Below are positions 24,641 through 32,640 of a DNA stretch of 64,000 bases, piece by piece. The position numbers and the translations under genes are program-made. Positions within the stretch are counted from its first letter, which is position 1. Each line of letters starts with the position of its first letter. The stretch is from Streptomyces sp. TLI_146 (GTDB taxonomy: Bacteria; Actinomycetota; Actinomycetes; Streptomycetales; Streptomycetaceae). The stretch is from positions 558,001 through 622,000 of the forward strand of contig NZ_PJMX01000001.1 in the NCBI RefSeq assembly GCF_002846415.1, in the 5' to 3' direction. The notes under the pieces were generated by a model. The model did not search any database, was not told the DNA's origin, and worked only from the letters and a program-made list of their open reading frames with translations.

Positions 24641-25810
24641 TCACCGGCCCGACGCGGCGCAGCCGTTCTGGGTCATGTGGGCGAGGGTCTGGGCCGCGCT
24701 GTCGGGTGCGAAGGCTCCGGCTATCCCCTCCGCAGCGCCCTCGGCAGCCTCGATGGAGCGGGGCAGCAGGAGGTGTTCGTAGGCGCGGACGGCTTCGTCG
24801 ATGGCGCCGTGGTTGATCAGGGCGCGGGCGAGGTCGGCGCCGTCGAGCATGGCGAGGTTGGCGCCCATGCCGGAGAACGGCGACATGAGGTGGGCGGCAT
24901 CGCCCAGAAGGGTCAGGCCGGGAGTGTGCGGCCAGGCGTGGGGAACGGGCAGGGCGTACAGGGGCCGGTTGGTGTAGCCGGTGTCGGTGTCGGTGATGAA
25001 CCGGAGCAGGTCGGGGCTCCAGCCGGTGAACTCCTTGAGGAGCGCACTGCGGACGGCGTCGGGATCGGCGAGGGCGAGGCCGGTGTTGTGGTGCCAGTTC
25101 TCGTCGATGCGCATGCCGATGTAGACGCGTACGTGCTGGCGGCTGTTGCGCTGGGCGATGAAGCCCCGGTTGTTGTCGAGAGCCATCATCGTTCCGTCAC
25201 CGGTGAGCGCGGCGAGGGCTGGGTGGCGGATGTCCGCCTGGTCGAGGCCGACTTCGACGAAGGTGACGCCGGTGTAGACGGGCGTCGCGTCGGAGAGCAG
25301 ACGGCGGACCTTCGACCAGGCTCCGTCCGCGCCGACGACGAGGTCCGCCTCGGTGGTGAAGCCGTCGGCGAAGTGCAGTCGGTGGATACCTGCGGCGAGG
25401 GGTTCGGCGTGGGTGAGCTTGTGGCTCCAGCGCACGGTGTCGGGCTCGAGTGAGTCCAGCAGGAGGTGACGCAGCTGACCCCGGTCGATTTCGGGGGTGC
25501 CGTCTTCGGCGTTGGTCTCGGGCGGGGTGGCGTCGAACAGGACGCGCCCGTCGCGGCTGACCAGCCGCATCTGCTGGCCTTCGGGGCGGGCCGAGGCCAG
25601 GAACTCATCCAGTAGTCCGGCTTCCCGCAGGGCGTTCTGGCCGGAGTCGGGGTGCATATCGAGGGTGCCGCCCTGGTCGCGGGCCGTAGCGGAGGCGTCC
25701 AGGTCGTAGACGGTGGCGGAGATGCCGTGCCGCTGCAGGATCCGGGCGCAGATCAGTCCGCCGGGACCGGCGCCGATGATCGCGATTCGGGGTGTGGTGG
25801 AGGCGGCCAT
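24641..25810 (-). CDS. FAD-dependent monooxygenase, TetX-like
   Basis: A 389-residue class A flavoprotein monooxygenase. The Rossmann motif is IAIIGAGPGGLICARILQRHG at residues 9-29, the DG motif is ADLVVGADGAWSKVR near 160, and the GD motif is LTLLGDAAHLMSPFSGMGANLA near 300. The overall pattern (GGTLDMHPDSGQNALREAGL) matches the TetX-like group, which hydroxylates aromatic or polyketide substrates, including tetracyclines. The ATG at 25810 has GGAG seven bases upstream. It is divergent from a TetR regulator with an inverted repeat between them, a usual layout for substrate-induced detoxification. Confidence 0.93.
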   Translation of the reverse strand: MAASTTPRIAIIGAGPGGLICARILQRHGISATVYDLDASATARDQGGTLDMHPDSGQNALREAGLLDEFLASARPEGQQMRLVSRDGRVLFDATPPETNAEDGTPEIDRGQLRHLLLDSLEPDTVRWSHKLTHAEPLAAGIHRLHFADGFTTEADLVVGADGAWSKVRRLLSDATPVYTGVTFVEVGLDQADIRHPALAALTGDGTMMALDNNRGFIAQRNSRQHVRVYIGMRIDENWHHNTGLALADPDAVRSALLKEFTGWSPDLLRFITDTDTGYTNRPLYALPVPHAWPHTPGLTLLGDAAHLMSPFSGMGANLAMLDGADLARALINHGAIDEAVRAYEHLLLPRSIEAAEGAAEGIAGAFAPDSAAQTLAHMTQNGCAASGR

Positions 25811-25913
25811 GGTCAGGCTCCGTTCATGGGGGTGCTCAAGAGGAGGTAGGGCCGCGTCCGGGCAGCGCCGTGCGGCTGGCCCCTCCAGAAGAGCACTCCA
25901 TCCCCAAAAGTGC

Positions 25914-25937
25914 AACAACTCAACTTTTACAGTTGTT
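25914..25937. promoter_or_regulatory. Likely TetR operator between monooxygenase and regulator
   Basis: AACAACT at 25914-25920 and AGTTGTT at 25931-25937 form an exact inverted repeat with a 10-base spacer. It lies between the two divergent genes, closer to the TetR start, in an A/T-rich patch. TetR regulators commonly bind such sites to repress both themselves and the neighbouring oxidase. Confidence 0.6.
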
Positions 25938-25961
25938 CAACCGAACGCGTAGAGTTGAGGC

Positions 25962-26567
25962 ATGAGCGAGACGACCGCACAGGACGCGTCGATGGGGCGT
26001 CGTGAACGCAAGAAGGCCGCAACCCGCCAGGCTCTGGCCGATGCCGCCCTGCGCCTCTTCCTCGAACGCGGCTACGACCAGGTCGGCATCCGGGAGATCG
26101 CCGATGCGGCGGACGTGTCCACCACCACCCTGTTCAAGCACTTCCCCGTGAAGGAAGCGCTCGTCTTCGACGAGGACGCCGGGCGGGAAGCCGGGCTCCT
26201 GGCCGCCGTGTACGACAGGCCCCAGGGCCAGTCCGTCCTCGCGGCCCTGCGCGAGCACGCCCTCCGCCACCGGGTCGGAACCAGGGACGACGACCCCGCC
26301 TTCGCGGACTTCGTCGCCCTCGTGGAAAACACCCCCGCCCTGCGCGACTACGCCCAACAGATGTGGCTGCGACACGAAACCGCACTCGGTCAGGCCATCG
26401 CCGAAACGACCGGCCGCCCCGCCGACGATCCGCACTGCGCGGCACTGGCCCACTTCGTCCTGGAAGCACCCCGCACCGCTCGCGGTCGCGCCGACGGCCA
26501 CGAAGCGGTCAACCGCGCCTTCGACATCCTCGAACAGGGCTGGAACAACATCAGCCCCCAAGCGTGA
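25962..26567 (+). CDS. TetR family transcriptional regulator
   Basis: A 201-residue repressor. The N-terminal HTH is standard: RQALADAALRLFLERGYDQV, then IREIADAADVSTTTLFKHFP, with VKEALVFDEDAG closing the domain near residue 75. The C-terminal helical domain binds an unknown ligand. The ATG at 25962 begins 24 bases after the inverted repeat. It most likely controls the adjacent FAD monooxygenase and itself. Confidence 0.94.
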   Translation: MSETTAQDASMGRRERKKAATRQALADAALRLFLERGYDQVGIREIADAADVSTTTLFKHFPVKEALVFDEDAGREAGLLAAVYDRPQGQSVLAALREHALRHRVGTRDDDPAFADFVALVENTPALRDYAQQMWLRHETALGQAIAETTGRPADDPHCAALAHFVLEAPRTARGRADGHEAVNRAFDILEQGWNNISPQA

Positions 26568-26651
26568 ATGCGCCAGCCTCGTCGCCGAAAGGGCCACCGG
26601 GCAGATCCTGGCGGGCCTGATCCGCAGCGGATCTCCTTGTGTTTGCGACTG

Positions 26652-28529
26652 TCAGCGGGCGACCGTCCATAGGCGGATCTTGTTGTCGGCGCCGGCACTG
26701 GCCAGGAGCTTGCCGTCGGTGGTGAAGGCGACCGAGTGAACGGCGCCCGCGTGCCCGACGAGGGGGTGGCCGAGTGGTTGCGGTTCTCCCGGGTCGGTCA
26801 GGTCCCAAAGGAGCACCTTCTTGTCGGCACCGGCACTGGCCAGGACTTTGCCGTCGGCGGTGAAGGCAAGGCAGTAGACCGCATCCGTGTGACCAGACAG
26901 AGGGGCGCCGATCTGGGTCGGGTTCGCGACGTCGGTCACGTTCCACAGGCGGACCGTCCTGTCCCCGCCTGCGCTGGCCAGGAACTTGCCGTCGGGGCTG
27001 AACACCACGCTGTGGACGCGGTTCTTGTGACCGGGGACGGGCGCGCCCGCGGTGGCCGGCGGGGTGGCCACGTTCCACAACAGGATCGAGTTGTCGGCGC
27101 TGCCGGTGGCCATGAGGCTCTGGTCGGGACTGAATGCCACGGAGAGGACTGCGTCGGTGTGGCCGGTGCCGGGACGGCCCATCAGTGTCGGCTTTACGGG
27201 GTCCGACACATTCCAGAGGCGGAGCGTCCGATCCGCGCTGCCGCTGGCGAGGATGGTGCTGTCGGGATTGAAGGCGACCGAGAAGACGGCGCCCGTGTGG
27301 CCGGTGAGGCGGCTGAGCGGTCTCGGTTTCGCGGGATCGGTGGTCATCCACAGCCACACCGCGTTGTCGTTACCGCCGCCGGCCAGGAGGCCACCGTCGG
27401 AGCTGAACGTCACCGCGTCGACGTTGTCCGTGGGGGCCGTGAGGGACAGGAGGGGTGCCGCTGTGGCCGGGTCGGTCACCTTCCACAGCCGGATGCTCCG
27501 ATCGGCACTGCCGCTGGCCAGGATCTCTCCGCCGGGGCGGAACGCCACCGACAGGACGGGGCCCTCGTGAGCGGCGAGGGCTTGCCCGGAAGAGTGGGCA
27601 CCGGTCACCTTCCTCGCCGGGGAGCCACTCGACGACGCTCCGCTGGCGCCCGATGTGTCGGGATCCGCCCCGCCTTTGAGCAGCCACTCCAGGGCCGCGG
27701 CACCGAGGGCCACACCGGCAGTGCAGCCCGCGACCAGAAACCCACGCCGGTTCCACCGGGTCGGCGGCTTCCTCTCGGCGTCGGTCGTACGGCTGGAGTG
27801 CGCTGCGGTAGGCGGGCCCTTCACCAGGGTCAGGCCTCCCGCCGTGTTCATCACCCGCCGCTGGGGCAGTGGTAATGACCGGGCGAGGAGGTGGTGGTGC
27901 ACCGTGTCGTACAACGCGTCGAGGGTGAGCGGATCCGGGCGGCGCAGCGCCGCGAGGAGTGCCTCGGTGAAGGCGGTGTGGGTCGCTCCCCGCAAAGCCA
28001 GCGAGGGCTTGGTCGCCGATGACGAGGCGAGGACGTACGTACCGGCGATGTCGATCTGGCCGCTGATCAGCCCTTGCTCACCCCCCATCGGTCCGGCCGC
28101 CCGGCCGGAGAAGCAGCAGTCCAGTACGAGCACGCTCACCGCCGCGCGACTGTCGACCATTGCCTCCCGCAGGACGTCGTAGGGGAACGCGGTCACGCTC
28201 GTCCGTGCCGGGTCGGTGTGGAACACGGCCAGATGGAGCCTGCCTTGCCCGTCGACGACTCCGTGACCCGCGTAGTAGACGAGCAGGACGTCCGTGGCCT
28301 CGTCGGCGGCCTTGGTGACGCGGAGCCCGAAGTCGGTCGGGAGTTGGGGCTCGTCGACCACGAGGCAGTGCTCGTCCGGCAAAGTCCCGTTGACCGGATC
28401 CGTGAGGACCGCCCTGAGATCGGCGAGGTTAGCCCGCACCGCCGGGAGCCCGGGCAGTTCGGAGTGCTCGTAGCGGCTCACGCCGATCAGGACGGCCCGC
28501 GAAGCAGCCGGGTCCGGGAACCGAGTCAC
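26652..28529 (-). CDS. Caspase-like peptidase with membrane helix and WD40 repeats
   Basis: A 625-residue effector. Residues 10-220 are a C14 caspase fold, with the catalytic His in VYYAGHG (H89) and Cys in LVLDCCFSG (C139). A linker leads to RRGFLVAGCTAGVALGAAALEWLL near 273-296, probably a membrane helix. From about 325 there are seven WD40 repeats in strong, regular form (e.g. LSVAFRPGGEILASGSADRS, and HSVVFSPDGKFLASAGGDRT), enough for one beta-propeller. WD40 propellers usually sense a ligand or partner, so binding may unleash proteolysis. It overlaps the EACC1 gene by four bases (ATGA), implying translational coupling. This pairing is a described feature of bacterial conflict systems linked to programmed cell death in multicellular bacteria. 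Confidence 0.94.
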   Translation of the reverse strand: MTRFPDPAASRAVLIGVSRYEHSELPGLPAVRANLADLRAVLTDPVNGTLPDEHCLVVDEPQLPTDFGLRVTKAADEATDVLLVYYAGHGVVDGQGRLHLAVFHTDPARTSVTAFPYDVLREAMVDSRAAVSVLVLDCCFSGRAAGPMGGEQGLISGQIDIAGTYVLASSSATKPSLALRGATHTAFTEALLAALRRPDPLTLDALYDTVHHHLLARSLPLPQRRVMNTAGGLTLVKGPPTAAHSSRTTDAERKPPTRWNRRGFLVAGCTAGVALGAAALEWLLKGGADPDTSGASGASSSGSPARKVTGAHSSGQALAAHEGPVLSVAFRPGGEILASGSADRSIRLWKVTDPATAAPLLSLTAPTDNVDAVTFSSDGGLLAGGGNDNAVWLWMTTDPAKPRPLSRLTGHTGAVFSVAFNPDSTILASGSADRTLRLWNVSDPVKPTLMGRPGTGHTDAVLSVAFSPDQSLMATGSADNSILLWNVATPPATAGAPVPGHKNRVHSVVFSPDGKFLASAGGDRTVRLWNVTDVANPTQIGAPLSGHTDAVYCLAFTADGKVLASAGADKKVLLWDLTDPGEPQPLGHPLVGHAGAVHSVAFTTDGKLLASAGADNKIRLWTVAR

Positions 28530-28951
28530 TCCGGCGTCCCCTCCCCGCCCCTGCCTGTCTGCCTTTCCACCAGCAACCGTTCGACGACCTCGACCAGTTC
28601 GGAGACGTCGACGCGCTTGCCGTCCACCTCGACGGTGCGTCCGTTCTCGTTGGTGACGGTGATCCGCAGGTCCGCACGGCGATGCTGGAACCAGGTGGCC
28701 AGAGCGCCGATCAACGCGCCGACCGCGGCCGCGCCCACGCCGCCGGGACCGAGGGCCACCACCAGGGCGTCCAGCCCTCCACCCATCTCACCCGGCGTGA
28801 TCGGCGCGTGTTCGACGCGTACGCGTCCGCGCAGCGCGTCCTCGTGTCCCAACCAGTTGAAGAGGGATCTCAGCTCGTCGGGTCCGTCGTGGGTCTCGCC
28901 GGACCCGGAGGCGGTACGGATGCGCAACTCTTGAGATGTCGCCGATGTCAC
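28526..28951 (-). CDS. EACC1-like effector-associated protein
   Basis: A 141-residue protein resembling effector-associated constant component 1 (EACC1). It has an N-terminal strand ELRIRTASG, a Gly/Ala-rich hydrophobic centre (GLDALVVALGPGGVGAAAVGA), then a WFQHRRADLRITVTNENG segment and a C-terminal helix VDVSELVEVVERLLVER. EACC1 proteins sit upstream of caspase or trypsin-like effectors and are thought to hold them at the membrane or pass on a signal. I prefer the GTG at 28951 because the frame before it has little coding character; the open frame runs to 29080. The stop overlaps the caspase start. Confidence 0.8.
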   Translation of the reverse strand: MTSATSQELRIRTASGSGETHDGPDELRSLFNWLGHEDALRGRVRVEHAPITPGEMGGGLDALVVALGPGGVGAAAVGALIGALATWFQHRRADLRITVTNENGRTVEVDGKRVDVSELVEVVERLLVERQTGRGGEGTPE

Positions 28952-29131
28952 CCGCTCATCATCCCGCGCAAGCGCCGGAATCGGGCCGAATCTCAGCACT
29001 TCGCCTTCTGCACCGGATGAGCCCCACTCAACGGTGACGAACCGTCGCATTCCTGGAGGGGGGCGGGCGGCTCCTCGCACGTACGTGGTGCTCGAAGCAG
29101 CTACCTGCCTCCAGCCGCCCCAGCTCGACAG

Positions 29132-29728
29132 TCAGCGGGCGATGGAGATCGCGAAGGGGGTGAATCCGGTGGAGCGGATGACGTGCGGTACGAACAGGAT
29201 CGCGGCCTCTGTGGCGCGGGCGGTCCGGATCCCGCCGAGGTCGGTGATCCAGTCCTTTTGCCAGCCGAGGTCGGTGAGCAGTTCGCGGACGATCTGCTTG
29301 GCCTGCGGGTCCTCGCCGGAGAGGAACGCGGTCGGCGTCTGGGAGAGCGTGGCCGGTGAGGTCATCACGGGGAAGAGCATGGTGTTGAGTGTCTTGACGA
29401 CACGCGTTTCGGGGAGCGCTTCCTGGAGTTGTTCCGCGAGGCTCGAGCCGGGGTAGATCAGATCGGCGGGCAGTCCGTCCGGTCCGTCGGTGGTGGCGTT
29501 GGAGACGTCGACGAGGATCTTGTCCCGGAGTTCGTCGCGCAGAGCGGCGAGCCGGTCCAGCGAGCCGGCACCCGGGGTGGCGTTGATGACGATACGGGCA
29601 GTGCGGGCGGCATCGGCGGCGGCGCCCGGCGTGCGGTCGGCCACGGTCACCTCGTGTCCTGCCCGGGTGAGGGCTGCGGCGAGGTTGCCGCCGACGCGGC
29701 CGTTTCCGAGAACTGCGATCTTGGTCAT
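29132..29728 (-). CDS. NADP-binding F420-dependent oxidoreductase-like protein
   Basis: A 198-residue Rossmann-fold protein similar to NADPH:F420 oxidoreductases and related NAD(P)-binding reductases. The dinucleotide motif is IAVLGNGRVGGNLAAALTRA at residues 4-23, with VTVADR ending the second strand (basic residue suggesting NADP). Later blocks are ILVDVSNATTDGPDG and TRVVKTLNTMLFPVM, typical of the family. I chose the ATG at 29728 (MTKIAVLG) with GGAAGGACC upstream. It follows the inositol-phosphatase-like gene by 46 bases in the same direction and is probably in one operon with it under the divergent LysR gene. Confidence 0.9.
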   Translation of the reverse strand: MTKIAVLGNGRVGGNLAAALTRAGHEVTVADRTPGAAADAARTARIVINATPGAGSLDRLAALRDELRDKILVDVSNATTDGPDGLPADLIYPGSSLAEQLQEALPETRVVKTLNTMLFPVMTSPATLSQTPTAFLSGEDPQAKQIVRELLTDLGWQKDWITDLGGIRTARATEAAILFVPHVIRSTGFTPFAISIAR

Positions 29729-29774
29729 GATGATCTGGTCCTTCCGTACGTGCGTTGTGGGTTGTGGTGCGCGG

Positions 29775-30593
29775 TCAGCGCGAGAGCGTGGATACGGCCT
29801 CGGCGTGGACACCGGGCGCGGCAGCCACGAAGCTCTGGCTCTGCGGGGTCCAGGGGCGGCCCTCGGCGTCGGAGATCCGTCCGCCGGCCTCAGTGACGAG
29901 CAGCGCTCCGGGAAGCAAGTCCGCGCGGGCGCCGGAGTACTGCCAGAAGGCGTCGATCCGGCCGGCGGCCACGTTCAGCAGATGCAGGGTCGCGGGTACG
30001 GCGACGCGGACGACGAGCGCGTCGAAGAGCATCGCGGTGATCGAGGAGCCGACGCGCCGCACGACCTTTTCATCCTCGTCCGGCCGGGCCTGGCTGGTGG
30101 CCACGATGCTCAGGCCGAGGTCCGCGGTCCGGGAGACGTGCAGCGGCCTGCCGTCGAGGTGGGCGCCCGCGCCGGTAAGCGCGGTGTAGGTCTCGCCGGT
30201 CAACGGCAGGTGAACCACGGTGAGCACCGGCTGGTTCTCCCGCACGAGGGTGGCGGTCACCGCCCACTCCGGCAGGGCGTGCAGGTGGTTGACGTTGCCT
30301 TCGGCCGGGTCCACGACCCACCATTCGCCGGACGGCAGCGCGCCGCCGTCCAGTTCGTCCTCCACCCAGCCGGCGTCCGGGCGCAGGCGGGTGAGGCGGG
30401 GGCGCAGGATGTCGAGGGCCGTGTCGTCGTTGGCGGCGAGCGCGCGCATCAGCTCTTCGCGGGTCTGGTAGCGGACTACCTCACCGAAGCGCTCGCGCAG
30501 CGCCGAACCCGCCTCACGCACGGCGATCGCGGTCTCGGCGAGCAGGTCGGCGTCGGAGGCGGCGATGTCAGTGGTCTGAAGCGTTTCGGACAT
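29775..30593 (-). CDS. Inositol monophosphatase family protein with altered metal motif
   Basis: A 272-residue protein of the IMPase/FBPase sugar-phosphatase superfamily. The usual metal-binding signature DPxDGT is DPAEGN here (WWVVDPAEGNVNHLH near residue 115), so the second Asp is Glu and the Thr is Asn. The C-terminal signature is ARADLLPGALLVTEAGG in place of WDxAAGxLxxxEAGG, keeping the metal Asp and the EAGG. The acidic VEDELDGG stretch stands at the first metal site. It may be an active but specialised phosphatase, or one with changed metal use. The ATG at 30593 (MSETLQ) was chosen on context. It heads an operon with the NADP-binding protein, divergent from a LysR regulator. Confidence 0.85.
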   Translation of the reverse strand: MSETLQTTDIAASDADLLAETAIAVREAGSALRERFGEVVRYQTREELMRALAANDDTALDILRPRLTRLRPDAGWVEDELDGGALPSGEWWVVDPAEGNVNHLHALPEWAVTATLVRENQPVLTVVHLPLTGETYTALTGAGAHLDGRPLHVSRTADLGLSIVATSQARPDEDEKVVRRVGSSITAMLFDALVVRVAVPATLHLLNVAAGRIDAFWQYSGARADLLPGALLVTEAGGRISDAEGRPWTPQSQSFVAAAPGVHAEAVSTLSR

Positions 30594-30692
30594 GGTGGTG
30601 TTCCCGTCTGAGGAGGGGTGCTGAGGCCGGTGGAGGCCCGAACTGCGCGTTGCTTGTTGCGCTTTCGCCTCAACGGTATGCAGCCCCACAGT

Positions 30693-30711
30693 TAACTTCA
30701 AATGCATGTTA
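30693..30711. promoter_or_regulatory. LysR-type box between divergent operons
   Basis: TAAC-N11-GTTA at 30693-30711 fits the T-N11-A dyad bound by LysR proteins. It lies 22 bases before the LysR gene start and about 100 bases before the divergent phosphatase gene, where autoregulation and control of the neighbour are expected. Confidence 0.5.
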
Positions 30712-30732
30712 GGCACGGCTAGGATTACTCAC

Positions 30733-31626
30733 ATGCAATTGGATTTGAACCTGCTCGCCGCGCTCGACGCACTGCTGGAGGAGGGCAGTGTGGCCGGGGC
30801 GGCAGCGCGCCTGCATGTCACCGCCCCCGCGATGAGCCGGAGTCTGGGCCGGATTCGGCGCACCACCGGGGATCAGATCCTGGTGCGCACCGGTCGCACG
30901 ATGACCCCGACGCCGTATGCGATCGCCGTCCGGGAACAGGTGCATGAGCTGCTGCACCAGGTCCAGGGGGTGCTGGCACCGAGCCGTGAACTCGATCTGG
31001 CAACGTTGGAGCGCACGTTCACGCTCCGCTGGCACGATTCCCTGGTCGCGCTGAGCGGCCCCGCACTGCTCGCGGCCGTGCGCGGACAGGCGCCGGGCGT
31101 GCGATTGCGCTTCGTCGCGGAATCGAGCATCGACACCCCCGAGTTGCGGCGCGGCGAGGTCGACCTGGAGGCGAACGCCAGCCGCCCGAGCGCACCGGAC
31201 ATCCGTGCCGAGAACGTGGGCGAGACCCGCCTCGTCATCGTCGTGAGGCAGGGGCACCCCCTCACCCGCGCCAGGACCGTCACCGCGAAGCGGTACGCCG
31301 CCGCCGAGCACGTCACCGTCTCGCGACGTGGAAATCTCAGCAATGCTATCGACGACGCCCTCGCGCGGCTCGGCCTCACCCGCCGCGTGGTGGCGACGGC
31401 GCCCACGGAAGCGGCCGCGCTGGAGTTCGCGCGCGGCTCCGACATCCTGCTCAGCGTCCCCGAAGCCACCACGCGGTCAGCGGCCGCCGACCTCGGCCTG
31501 GCCGTACTCCCCCTCCCCCTCGAACTGCCGTCGGCACCGATATACCTGTCGTGGCATCAGCGCTACGACACCGACCACGCCCACGCCTGGCTGCGCGAGC
31601 TGGCGCGAACCGCGCTGGCCACGTGA
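30733..31626 (+). CDS. LysR family transcriptional regulator
   Basis: A 297-residue regulator. The N-terminal winged HTH reads NLLAALDALLEEGSVAGAAA, then RLHVTAPAMSRSLGRIRRTT and LVRTGRTMTPTPYA. The rest is a periplasmic-binding-fold sensor domain with GEVDLEANASRP and VIVVRQGHPLTRARTVT. I chose the ATG at 30733 (MQLDLN), which has AGGATTACTC upstream. It is divergent from the phosphatase/reductase operon with a LysR-type box between. Confidence 0.93.
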   Translation: MQLDLNLLAALDALLEEGSVAGAAARLHVTAPAMSRSLGRIRRTTGDQILVRTGRTMTPTPYAIAVREQVHELLHQVQGVLAPSRELDLATLERTFTLRWHDSLVALSGPALLAAVRGQAPGVRLRFVAESSIDTPELRRGEVDLEANASRPSAPDIRAENVGETRLVIVVRQGHPLTRARTVTAKRYAAAEHVTVSRRGNLSNAIDDALARLGLTRRVVATAPTEAAALEFARGSDILLSVPEATTRSAAADLGLAVLPLPLELPSAPIYLSWHQRYDTDHAHAWLRELARTALAT

Positions 31627-31807
31627 GCAGCGTCGTAGTCGGTGCCGTCCGGCCGGTTCACCCGTACGTCCGCAGTCCACGCGACCCACCACGGCGATCT
31701 GCTTGAACGTCAGCAGCGGCTTGTGTGTGCGGGTGCCGGCCGTGGAGCTCCGACACATCAGGCCGGTCCTTGTACCCAGGGGCCGGACGGGCGTTGGCGC
31801 CCGCAGG

Positions 31808-32545
31808 TCACCAGGGGATGACGCCGTCGTCTTCGAAGAACGAACCGGTCGGGCCGTCGTCGGGAAGCGTGGCGAGCCGGATCGCGGTGGCTGCGCCCTG
31901 CTCGGGAGTGCGGGATCCGTGGAAGCCGGTGAAGTCGGTCGCGACCAGACCCGGGCAGGCGGCGTTGATCAGGATGTTCGTACCGGCGAACTGCCGGGCG
32001 TACTGCACGGTGATGGCGTTGAGGAACGTCTTCGACGGCGCGTAGGCCGCCATGACGGGGCCGATCTCGATGTTCGGGTCCGCCTGCCGGGTCAGGGAGC
32101 CAACGCCGCTGGAGACGTTGACGACGCGCGGTGACGTGGAGCGCCGCAGCAGCGGCAGCAGCGCGTTGGTCACGCGGATGACGCCGAGGACGTTGGTCTC
32201 CACGACCGTGCGGACCACGTCGAGGTCGAGTGCGGTCGGGTCCTGCACCCACCCCGGGCCGGACTCTCCCGAGATCCCGGCGTTGTTGACCAGGACGTCC
32301 AGACGCCCGGCCTGCCGTTCGATCAGTTCCACGGCATCGGTGACACTGCGGTCGCTGGTCACCTCCAGCGGCACCCCGAACGCGTCCACCCCGGCGGCGC
32401 GCAGCTTCTCCACGGCCGTCTCGAGCCGGGCCTCGTCCCGGGCTCCCACGCCCACGCGGTATCCGAGGGCACCCAGACCGTTCGCGATCTCGTACCCGAT
32501 TCCCTTGTTCGCGCCGGTCACCAGCGCAATCTTCGTTTTGCTCAT
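31808..32545 (-). CDS. SDR family NAD(P)-dependent oxidoreductase
   Basis: A 245-residue classical short-chain dehydrogenase. The cofactor motif is VTGANKGIG, followed by GVGARD, whose Arg suggests NADPH. NNAG occurs near residue 86, the catalytic Ser in VVNVSSGVG, and the catalytic Tyr-x-x-x-Lys in YAPSK. The family includes carbonyl reductase-like enzymes, substrate unknown. The start is ambiguous: a GTG five codons upstream (32560) is possible; I took the ATG at 32545. It is divergent from a LysR gene with a perfect inverted repeat between them. Confidence 0.92.
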   Translation of the reverse strand: MSKTKIALVTGANKGIGYEIANGLGALGYRVGVGARDEARLETAVEKLRAAGVDAFGVPLEVTSDRSVTDAVELIERQAGRLDVLVNNAGISGESGPGWVQDPTALDLDVVRTVVETNVLGVIRVTNALLPLLRRSTSPRVVNVSSGVGSLTRQADPNIEIGPVMAAYAPSKTFLNAITVQYARQFAGTNILINAACPGLVATDFTGFHGSRTPEQGAATAIRLATLPDDGPTGSFFEDDGVIPW

Positions 32546-32600
32546 GGCATTGATGCTCACTCACCGACGGCGAATGCGACCAACACCGATACGGCATCCA

Positions 32601-32621
32601 GTGATACTCGTGGGGTATCAC
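32601..32621. promoter_or_regulatory. LysR operator, perfect inverted repeat
   Basis: GTGATAC at 32601-32607 and GTATCAC at 32615-32621 are exact complements with a 7-base spacer, giving a T-N11-A type centre (ATAC-N7-GTAT). It lies 20 bases before the LysR start and 56 bases before the divergent SDR start. It should control both genes. Confidence 0.65.
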
Positions 32622-32640
32622 CGGGGAGTACGCTCCGGGC

